Shown: positions 1 to 8,330 of the stretch, in pieces | Position numbering within the stretch: position 1 is the stretch's first letter | Layout of the letters: each line of letters begins with the position of its first letter | The notes under the pieces: model-generated | Seen by the model: only the letters and a program-made list of their open reading frames with translations | Told to the model about the DNA's origin: nothing | Database searches by the model: none | Assembly: GCF_963678635.1 (NCBI RefSeq) | Contig: NC_087063.1 | Coordinates: forward strand, 33,726,682 to 33,790,681 | Length of the DNA stretch: 64,000 nucleotides | Direction: 5' to 3' | From: Symsagittifera roscoffensis | Taxonomy: Eukaryota > Xenacoelomorpha > Acoela > Convolutidae | Translations under genes and position numbers: made by a program

Positions 1-309
1 TGGCCACTCATTCTGGGCTCTGATTTTCAAGAAACTGTCTGAAAATTATTCATACCACTTTATACAAACTCAGCTGGATTTTCTTGAGGAACACTCATAC
101 TAAATGAAACTGAAAAAGTGAAAAACAATCGTTTTGCCGGTGCATCAGCCTGAACGCTTCAATGTAGACAGCAGCAAAGCAGAGCTTCGCAACGATTACG
201 ATGGTGGCCGGTCAATGGGCAGAATGGTCTAAAAGCAGAAAAGGCCTGAGAACAAAAAAAAACAGATATATTGAGTTATGAGCTTATCATTAAAACAGTA
301 ATTTGAATT
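1..309. other. AT-rich sequence without recognisable gene
   Basis: I see no coding potential or repeat structure beyond AT-richness here. The stretch runs up to the outer arm of the inverted repeat that begins near 310. Confidence 0.5.
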
Positions 310-432
310 GTCAATATCACAAAAGAAATCAATAAACAAGTACAGCCGATTGTTGTGCAAATAGCACAGATTAAAATTCAAAGCATCAAATAAAACAGAA
401 GATAAGAAAAATAGTTCAAGTTAGCGTATAAT
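310..432 (-). repeat. Inverted repeat, left outer arm
   Basis: The reverse complement of this stretch matches about 1743-1850 with scattered mismatches and one short indel; shared blocks include GATGCTTTGAATTTTAA and GCTAACTTGAACT. Together with 1053-1115 it forms one arm of a roughly 180-bp inverted repeat whose other arm is 1692-1850. The arm is split at 432/1053 by a later retroelement insertion. Confidence 0.75.
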
Positions 433-1052
433 AATAAAAAAACTAAATTACAAAAGGGGCCCTTCCGTTTAGTTACGGTAAGTGCACAAGCTGGATAGGG
501 CCATACCAGCGATATCAAAATGCATATATATCAGCAATGAAGTCATAAATCAGCATTAAATGCATCGTCGTAATGTTAATTTATCTTAGCCGTCCTTCCT
601 CTACAATAGCGCTTATGGAGTTGTCGATAAATTGAACTTTGCGTAGCGATCTGCAACCCCTTATACAAAGTATAGAGCTCCTCAAGAGCGCGAAGCTTAT
701 TTTGGTTCCTATGTAGTTTATAGATTCTGGATAGCTTTCTTGTCTTTTTTCACTTAGTTTTTCGGCTAATCGCTGCGTCGTCCGCGTGGCTGTTGGAGCA
801 GCGCCACCGGTGCATCCAAAAATTAGCGGGCAGAAGCTACTCTGCTCTACGTTTAAAATTCTTTGCTGATATTTGGAGTTCTTCAGCGTTTCGTGGTATT
901 TGTATGCATCCTTGTGCAGTTTTCGCGATGTTTTGGCATGGGGGTTGAAAATTTTCACATCAAAGAAAGCGCGGCTGAATCGTGAACCCCAGAGTCCGTT
1001 TGCCTTAATGTCAAGTCGTGCCTCATCTTCAGTTGTAGTTGAATTGTTGACA
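433..1052 (-). mobile_element. 5'-truncated non-LTR retroelement insertion with target site duplication
   Basis: This 620-bp segment interrupts the left arm of the inverted repeat. It is flanked by the direct repeat AAGTTAGCGTATAAT at 418-432 and 1053-1067, which fits a 15-bp target site duplication. On the minus strand it carries only the extreme C-terminus of a reverse transcriptase followed by about 150 bp of 3' sequence ending in a T-rich stretch. A 5'-truncated body with a short duplication is what target-primed reverse transcription leaves. The empty site is visible in the other, uninterrupted arm of the inverted repeat (around 1745-1762), which supports insertion into a pre-existing arm. 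Confidence 0.7.
581..1052 (-). pseudogene. C-terminal fragment of a retroelement polyprotein with PD-(D/E)XK-like motif
   Basis: The minus-strand frame is open from the insertion's 5' break (about 1052) to a stop at 581, about 157 codons. It contains EARLDIKANGLWG followed by AFFDVKIFNPHA and later PLIFGCTGGAAP and FALLRSSILCIRG. I recognise this series as the C-terminal tail of a widespread invertebrate retroelement reverse transcriptase (the type with a GA-x-LTAL-x-KKDGG-x-RPIAVG core); a related relic lies at 31.2-33.0 kb. The LD...FDVK spacing fits a PD-(D/E)XK nuclease core; that function is inference. The frame stays open above 1052, but there it crosses inverted-repeat sequence unrelated to this element. 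Only the tail is present, so it cannot be functional. Confidence 0.65.
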
Positions 1053-1115
1053 AAGTTAGCGTATAATGCTAAAACAATGAACATTACAACTGCAGTGTCA
1101 ACTGCCGTTGCCGGT
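1053..1115 (-). repeat. Inverted repeat, left inner arm
   Basis: Its reverse complement matches about 1692-1762 nearly base for base, including AAAACAATGAACATTACAA. It belongs to the same arm as 310-432, from which it was separated by the insertion at 433-1052. Confidence 0.8.
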
Positions 1116-1724
1116 ACTACTCCCACGAAGATTTCGAAGGCAGTTAGAGACTGCGAAGCAAATCAACACCCACCTGCTTTCTATAGTCCTGTTGTTCGCG
1201 ATACCATTACCAAAATTTGCCAACTGGAAACACCCGAAAACTCCCAGACCTACAACACCAAAGAGTCTGTGAACGGAAGACGTAACATGGTGATATTGCA
1301 ATACAGAGGGCGCTCGTCAGATAGTTTGGCTAAGAAGTTACGCGCTATTATTGAAGGGATATCAACAGTCTCTACAACACAGAAACTGAAAACATGTCTG
1401 CCATCATTAAAAAACCCTATTCCTGAGAGCAGATGCAGTCGAGTTGTTTATAAACTAATTTGTTCCGAGTGCCAATCCTGCTATGTGGGTCAAACGAACA
1501 GACATCTCCAAACTCGACTTCAAGAACACATGAGTGCGTCGGCACATGTTGGAGCTCATCTGAGAGAATACGGGGCAAACATGGGTATGAACGTGAAGGT
1601 TATTGATCGCAGTTTTGATGAAAACAAACTTTTAACCCTGGAAGCTCTACATATCGCAAAATTGAAGCCGGCACTGAACACGCGAGAGGAATACCCGCAA
1701 CGGCAGTTGAAACTGCAATTGTAA
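1116..1724 (+). pseudogene. Penelope-like element GIY-YIG endonuclease fragment
   Basis: The frame is open from upstream and ends at TAA 1722-1724. The recognisable part starts near 1287 with VILQYRGRSSDSLAKKL (the PLE linker), then KLKTCLPSLK, then the endonuclease: VVYKLICSECQSCYVGQT (GIY-YIG core with the CxxC insert), an Arg-containing helix RLQEH, and the late LLTLEALHIAKLKPALNT block with the conserved Glu and Asn. In PLEs this domain nicks target DNA for retrotransposition. No RT precedes it on this strand, so it is a 3'-terminal PLE fragment. Its last codons lie in the right arm of the inverted repeat. It is the only plus-strand PLE piece and differs clearly from the A and B copies downstream. 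The start given is where the left arm ends and is arbitrary. Confidence 0.8.
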
Positions 1725-1850
1725 TGTTCATTGTTTTAGCATTTTATGCTAACTTGAACTAATTTCCATTTCTTCTATTTTATTTCACCTTCTATTTTAA
1801 TTGATGCTTTGAATTTTAACTGGTGCTATATTTTACATTGTTTTCTTCCG
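1692..1850 (+). repeat. Inverted repeat, right arm (PLE 3' end)
   Basis: This arm contains the last codons and 3' untranslated part of the plus-strand PLE endonuclease fragment. It pairs with 1053-1115 and 310-432 in inverted orientation. It is uninterrupted and therefore shows the pre-insertion state of the left arm. Confidence 0.75.
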
Positions 1851-1924
1851 CAATTTAAATCGTTATCCGATATTTGTTGTTTTTTAGTGTCAACTGCCAA
1901 AAAATACGGAAGAAAAACAAATCA

Positions 1925-2727
1925 ACTGCCAGCTCAGCAGTACCGCCTACCTCTTTATTTTATTCTAACAAGTGTTGCCCTTCTAGGGAGTACTCTTTGC
2001 AGTTATAAGAAATTTAAAATGTTAATTCAAACCTTTTTGGCACATTTTGTACATCATCAGGATTAAAATTTTGATTACTGATGATGTTTTTCAGATTAAT
2101 GATGATGTCAATTCAGACGAAAACGTTTTAACATTTAACTTGTTTTTACTGAATAGCACAGAAAATTCCGAATATAGTCTTGGAAATAGCTCACTCAACA
2201 TTAAAAAAAATTTTAAAATGTTAATTCAAACGTTTTTCGCTTATTTGTGGATCATCAGGATTGAAATTTTTTAACAATATTTACAAAACGATCAAAGACC
2301 TGAAAAAATGAGAAACATGTCTAATAATGCTCTAAAATTTTTCGAGCAACAAATTTTAAACAATTGTAATTACATAAAAAATACGTAATCATTGATAACA
2401 TTATCCGGTAAAAATTTTGAGATTTTTTAGTTTTTTGTTCTATCATTGTTATAAAAATTGAATTTGAAAGTATTCGTTTCTGACATGTCAGTTGTTCGAA
2501 ATTTAGCCATGTTATTCATGGACTATAGTTTGTGTTGAATCCCGGCTCCTGAATTCATCGCGTGTGTTGATTCTCGGCCTCTCCCTCCAAATATGCAAAG
2601 CCTCTAGTGTGAGTAGCTTCTGAGTGTTGGCTGTTAGTTCTATTATCTCTGACTTCAGCTCAGCAGTACCGCCGACCTTTTTATTACATTCTGACAAGTG
2701 TTGCCCTACTAGGGAGTATTCTTTGCA
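1925..2727 (-). repeat. Extra head-to-tail copies of the PLE 3' end
   Basis: Three modules carry the same string, AATGTTAATTCAAAC followed by a T-run and a variant of GATCATCAGGATT (at about 2019, 2219 and 2745). Two of them abut the same endonuclease-end sequence (CTCAGCAGTACCGCC ... ACAAGTGTTGCCC) at about 1931-2010 and 2655-2715. The minus-strand piece at 2512-2697 encodes LLTLEALHIWRERPRINTRDE, the last part of a GIY-YIG domain. These are serial 5'-truncated PLE tails joined at the same point, the arrangement expected from PLE tandem (pseudo-LTR) structures or later duplication. Confidence 0.65.
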
Positions 2728-5215
2728 TTTATAAAAAAGTTAAAGTGTTAATTCAAACTTTTTTTGCACATTTTGTGGATCATCAGGATTAAATTTTTCT
2801 ACAATGTTTACAAAACGATCAAAGATCTGAAAAATGAGAAACATGTCTAAAAAGGCTCTGAAACTTTTTAACCAATCACTTCAAATAACTGTAATTACAT
2901 AATATAATTACGTAATCATGAATTAGATTTTCCTATAAATTTCTGAGATTTTTTAGTTTTTTTTAATTCTTTCATGATTAAAAAATTTCGATTTGGGAAC
3001 ATTTTTGATTCTGACATTTCAGTTTTTTTTGAATTTTAGCCATGTTATACATAGACTATAATTTTAGTGTTATTACCCGGCTCCTGATTTCATCGCGTGT
3101 GTTGATCTTCGACCTCTCCCTCCAAATATGCAAAGCCTCTAGTGTCAGTAGCTTATGAGTGTTGGCTGTTTGGTCTATAATCTCTGACTTCAGCTCAGCA
3201 GTACCGCCTACCTTCTTATTACATTCTAACAAGTGAAGCCCTACTGGGGAGTCCCCTTTGCTGTGTTGCGTTGATCATCGACCCTCGTGGCTAAATATCG
3301 TGGCTAAAGGGCCGACATAGGTGGAGTTACATCCCCTACATGTAAGCTTGTACACCACTTTGGACCTCAGTTCACGAGCAAAGGATGTTTTGAGGGATGG
3401 CAAGCAAGTTTTCAATTTTCTTGTTGTAAAATTATTTGTGCCTTGGATATTTGCCGAACCTTTGCAGCTAACAGTTGAGATGGATTGCCTCGATATTGCA
3501 TTGTAAGAAGGGGGCTGAGTCTTTCAACCATTTATCATTTCTCGGTTCTGATGCCGTCAACTCAAAATTTTTTCCCCTCAATGATCTTGTTAAAAGCTTC
3601 AAACACTACCCTGTCCGACCAGTTTTTGAATATTGATTGTCAATCCATTGTTTCAGATTTTTTTTCAATGACCGACCAAAGTCTTTCCATGTTGATGAAA
3701 ATTAGAATGGTGCCGGTATCAGTGTGTTTTTGGTACAAACCACATGTGACTTTTTTTCCTGAATCCACGTTGACATTTAATTCCAAAAAGGACAAATTAC
3801 CTTCACTATCAAGTTCTTCTATGGTGAACTGCAAGTTTGGATGCAACTTATTGGCAGCCTCGAGAACTATCCCAGGATCGCCCTTGACCCTTCTAACTAT
3901 GTCGTCCACTTATCTTAGAAAAACTTTAACACCAATCACAGTCCGATCTGTTTCCTGTTGTTTTTTGCAAGTCATGCAATACCATACTGTTTCAGCGATT
4001 TCTGCGTATTTGAATTCAGATATGTTACCACACCCTAAGTGGTACCAATTCAAAAAAGCTTCGCATTCTACCCCTTCTGCCCGATGTGTCAACTTTTTTT
4101 GACATCTAGGGCACACGTCCTTGTTACCCTCATTTAGCACAGTCAATTTTGGTACTTCGTTCTTTAATGCAGGTTCGTACTCTTTGGGCCACAAATTGGC
4201 CAATATTACTGCAAGGGAGGCGCCCATTGCTAAACCGTCTTTTTGTTCATACCACAAACCATTGCATTTAAAGTGTACATTACTCACTGCCAAATTCAGT
4301 AGTTTTTTCATAGTCGTGCGAGATGTTTCCGGAGGGTTGATTTGCTCATTGAATCACCTCAGGGCTATTTCAACCGCTTCCTTGAGCGGGACATTAGTGG
4401 ACAAACTCTTTACATCAGGGGAAATTATACTCTCGTCAGAGTCCAACTCAGTTTTCGCCAAGATCTCCCTGGCCATTTGAGTGTTCGTTTCTATGTTTGC
4501 CCCCTCAATTTCATCAAAGAACTTTGCCAATGTTTTACTTAGGTTGTCAAATGAGCTACCAGGTGAAGAAAGGACGGGACGAAGTGGTGTGTCTTGTTTG
4601 TGTACTTTTGCTAATCCATACATCCTAGCCGGCTGCGCTCCCGTTGATCTCAACCTAGTATACAGCGCTTCGTTCATCTCGTCCTTCTCTTTCATGGCGA
4701 GTAATTCTTTGTTTATGTCTTTTTCATTTTTCATAATCACGCTGTCTGTCAGATTCTTCCTCTCACTAAAATGTTCTGCCTGTAATAAATCTTTCAGTTT
4801 TTTCTCATATGTCTCCTTTTTCATTACACAAAAAACCACCCCCTTATCAAACGGCACTGCCAGAAGACCGTTGCCCTTCAATACTTTCTGGCTTTTTCAA
4901 CACCTTTGTCAGAGGGTGTCGGTTTCACATTCTTAGCACATGTCTATGCAGCTGCTTCAATCTCACATAGTTAGTTTCGTACCAACTTCATTGAATTAGT
5001 TTCGTACCGGATGTTTTGGCCCAAAACTTAAGACTTGCCGCACCCAAAGCGGTAAATCCCTTCATCTAAAATTCTAATTGACCTTTCATCCAAGTTTTTT
5101 AATGGTCTATCCTGTCTTTCCAAAAAATTTTCAAGCTTTCTCTTGTGTCGGCTTATCAGGTTATTGACACTACACCTTGCTTGCCGGTTCAGATAGATTT
5201 TTACCGAACCCCCTC
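2728..5215 (-). pseudogene. Penelope-like element copy A1a (RT with zinc-finger insert and GIY-YIG endonuclease)
   Basis: In minus-strand order: N-terminal PLE block (about 5150-4940), RT motif 1 NGLLAVPFDKG, YGLAKVHKQDTPLRP, motif A with DVKSLSTNVP, motif B GLAMGASLAVILANLWP, a C4HC3 finger, motif C region, the thumb/linker, then endonuclease (RSKVVYKLTCRGCNSTYVG) and 3' tail. Damage includes a TAA in place of the Tyr codon of YVDD just above 3909, a frameshift in the endonuclease, and a deletion of about 66 bp near 3700 that removes a block present in A1b, A2a, A2c and A3 copies. The deletion joins at shared GAAAATT microhomology. In life the protein would reverse-transcribe the element RNA at a nicked chromosomal target. 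It is dead as read. Confidence 0.8.
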
Positions 5216-7148
5216 GGATCTCAGTTCAAGAGCAAAGAAAGTTTCGATGGATGCCAAACTTGTGTTTATTTTTCTTGTTATAAATTTTTTTTTGTGCCTC
5301 GGATATTTGCCGAATCTTTGCAGCTAACAGTTGAGATGGATTAGCTCGATATTGCATTATAAAAAGGAGGGGGTGAGCTTTTCAAGGATTTATCATTTCT
5401 CGGTTCTGATGCCGTCAACTCAAAATTTTTTCCCCTCAATGATCTTGTTAAAAGCTTCAAACACTACCCTGTCCGACCAGTTTTTGAATATTGATTTTCA
5501 ATCCATTATTTCAGATTTTTTTCAATGACCGGTCGAAATCTTTCCATGTTGATTAAAACCCTATGAACCGTCCCTTCAATAACGTTTCTTTTGTACTGCA
5601 AAGGTGCGCAGCCTCTGAAAATTAGAATGGTGCTGATATCAGTGTGTTTTTGGTACAAACCACATGTGACTTTTTTTCCTGAATCCACGTTGACATTTAA
5701 TTCCAAAAAGGACAAATTACCTTCACTATCAAGTTCTTCTATGGTGAACTGCAAGTTTGGATGCAACTTATTGGCAGCCTCGAGAACTATCCCAGGATCG
5801 CCCTTGACCCTTCTAACTATGTCGTCCACTTATCTTAGAAAAACTTTAACACCAATCACAGTCCGATCTGTTTCCTGTTGTTTTTTCTGCAAGTCATGCA
5901 ATACCATACTGTTTCAGCGATTTCTGCGTATTTGAATTCAGATATGTTACCACACCCTAAGTGGTACCAATTCAAACAAGCTTCGCATTCTACCCCTTTT
6001 GCCCGATATGTCAACTTTTTTTGACATCTAGGGCACACGTCCTTGTTACCCTCATTTAGCACAGTCAATTTTGGTACTTCTTTCTTTAATGCAGGTTCGT
6101 ACTCTTTGGGCCACAAATTGGCCAATATTACTGCAAGGGAGGCGCCCATTGCTAAACCGTCTTTTTGTTCATACCACAAACCATTGCATTTAAAGTGTAC
6201 CTTACTCACTGCCAAATTCAGTAGTTTTTTCATAGTCGTGCGAGATGTTTCCGGAGGGTTGATTTGCTCATTGAATCTCCTCAGGGCTATTTCAACCGCT
6301 TCCTTGAGCGGGACATTAGTGTACAAACTGTTTACATCAGGGGAAATTATACTCTCGTCAGAGTCCAACTCAGTTTTCGCCAAGATCTCCCTGGCCATTT
6401 GAGTGTTCGTTTCTATGTTTGCCCCCTCAATTTCATCAAAGTACTTTTCCAATGTTTTACTTAGGTTGTCATATGAGCTATCAGGTAAAGAAATGACGGG
6501 ACGAAATGGTGTGCCTTGTTTGTGTACTTTTTCTAATCCATACAGCCTGGCCAGCTGCGCTCGCGTTGATCTCAACCTAGTATACAGCGCTTCGTTTATC
6601 TCGTCCTTCTCTTTCATGGCGGGCGAGTAATTCTTTGTTTATGTCTTTTTCAATTTTCATAATCACGCTGTCTGTCAGATTCTTCCTCTCACTAAAATGT
6701 TCTGCCTGTAATAAATCTTTCAGTTTTTTCTCATATGTCTCCTTTTTCATTATACAAAAAACCACCCCCCCCCCCCCATCAAACGGCACTGCCAGAAGAC
6801 CGTTGCCCTTCAATACTTTCTGGCTTTTTCAACACCTTTGTCCGAGGGGGTCGGTTTCACATTCCTAGCACATGTCTATGAAGCTGCTTCAATCTCACAT
6901 AGATAGTTTCGTACCAGTTTCATTGAATTAGTTTCGTACCGGATGTTTTGGCCCAAAACTTAAGACTTCCCGCACCCAAAGCGGCAAAATCCCTTCATCT
7001 AAAATTCTAATTGACCTTTCATCCAAGTTTTTTAATGGTCTATCCTGTCTTTCCAAAAAAAATTCAAGCTTTCTCTTGTGTCGGCTTATCAGGTTATTGA
7101 CACTACACCTTGCTTGCCGGTTCAGATAGATTTTTACCGAACCCCCTC
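5216..7148 (-). pseudogene. Penelope-like element copy A1b
   Basis: A 253-codon frame (6617-5856) runs from before YGLEKVHKQGTPFRP through motif A (SPDVNSLYTNVPLKEAVE), motif B (GLAMGASLAVILANLWP) and the complete zinc finger, making this one of the best copies for that region. The next frame (5829-5506) carries VDDIVRRVKG and the ELNVNVDSGKK block. It shares the TAA in place of Tyr of YVDD with A1a, so one is a duplicate of the other. A C9 run (about 6767-6776) breaks the RT N-terminus. At 5216 the copy stops inside the start of the endonuclease and abuts the 5' region of A1a. Confidence 0.8.
5889..6035 (-). other. PHD-type C4HC3 zinc finger inside RT (copy A1b)
   Basis: Within the open frame 6617-5856, downstream of RT motif B, the residues read CPRC, then CEAC, then WYHLGC, then WYCMTC. 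The ligand order C-x2-C-x12-C-x2-C-x4-H-x2-C-x17-C-x2-C, with Trp two residues before the seventh ligand, is the PHD-finger pattern. Known PHD fingers bind histone tails; a role in chromatin targeting of the element is inference. Confidence 0.85.
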
Positions 7149-8330
7149 GGATCTCAGTTCAAGAGCAAAGAAAGTTTCGAGGGATGTCAAACTTGTGTTT
7201 AATTTTCTTGTTGTAAAATTTATTTGTGCCTCGGATATTTGCCGAATCTTTGCAGCTAACAGTTGAGATGGATTAGCTCGACATTGTATTATAAAAAGGA
7301 GGGGGTGAGCTTTTCAAGGATTTATCATTTCTCGGTTCTGATGCCGTCAACTCAAAATTTTTTCCCCTCAATGATCTTGTGAAAAGCTTCAAACACTACC
7401 CTGTCCGACCAGTTTTCGGATATTGATTTTCAATCCATTGTTTCAGATTTTTTTTCAATGACCGGTCAAAAGTCTCCCATTTTGAGGTACTTCTAAAGTC
7501 CCTAAGGACCGTCCCTTCATCAACGTTTCTTTTGTATTGCAAAAATGCGCAGCCGCTAAAATTTATGGTGCCGGTATCAGTTGGTTTTCGGTACCACCCT
7601 TATGTGACCTCTTCTCCTGAGTCCACGTTGACATTTAAATCCAAAAATGCCAAATTACCATTACTATCAAGTTCTTATATGGCGAACTGCAAGTTTGGAC
7701 GCAAATTGTTGGTAGCCTCTTGTACTACCCCAGGATTGCCCTTGACAGTTTCAACTATGTTTTCCACATAACTTAGAAAACTCTAACACCATTCTGAGTC
7801 CGATCTGCTTCTTGTGTTTTTTTTTGCAATTCATGCAAAACCATACTGTTTCAGGGATGTTTGCGTATTTGGGTTCCGATATGATATCACACCCTAAGTG
7901 GTACCAATTCAAACAAGTATCGCTTTCTCCCACTTTAGTTCGATATGTCATCACCTTTTCCTGAGATCCATGGCAGAATTCCTTGTTATCCTCATTTAGC
8001 ACAGTCAATTTTGGAACTTTTTTCATTAATGCAGGTTTGTATTCTTTGAGCATCAAGTTGGCCAGTATTACTGCATGAGAGGCTCCCATTGCTAAACCGT
8101 CTTTTTGTACATACCACAGACCATTGCCGTACTCACTGCCAAACTTATTAGTTTTTTTGATAGTTTTGCGAGATATTTACGGAGGATTGATTTGCTTATA
8201 GAACCTCCTCGGGGCTATTTTAACAGCTTTCTTGAGCGGGTCATTAGTGTATAAACTCTTTGCATCAAGGGGTATTGTACTCTCATCAAAGTCCAAAATC
8301 TGTTTTCTCCAAGATCTCCCTGGCCACTCA
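7149..8330 (-). pseudogene. Degenerate Penelope-like element copy A1c (A-prime subfamily)
   Basis: This is a diverged relative of A without the RT N-terminus. The 8089-7751 frame has MGASHAVILANLMLKEY (motif B), a zinc-finger remnant that has lost two cysteines (CHGS for CPRC, ESDTC for ECEAC) but keeps CLNWYHLGC and WFCMNC, and then breaks before motif C. The RT end and linker follow (about 7750-7150), with the endonuclease cut at the same point as in A1b. The finger decays more than its flanks, consistent with an old dead copy. The upper end joins the 3' side of B1 near 8330. Confidence 0.7.

Noticed and set aside
3485-4102. Long plus-strand frames across the PLE copies (also 4481-4936, 6043-6402, 16456-17025, 24136-24588 and others)
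   Set aside because: They are antisense to RT motifs that are clearly coded on the minus strand, and they repeat with each copy. No motif of their own.
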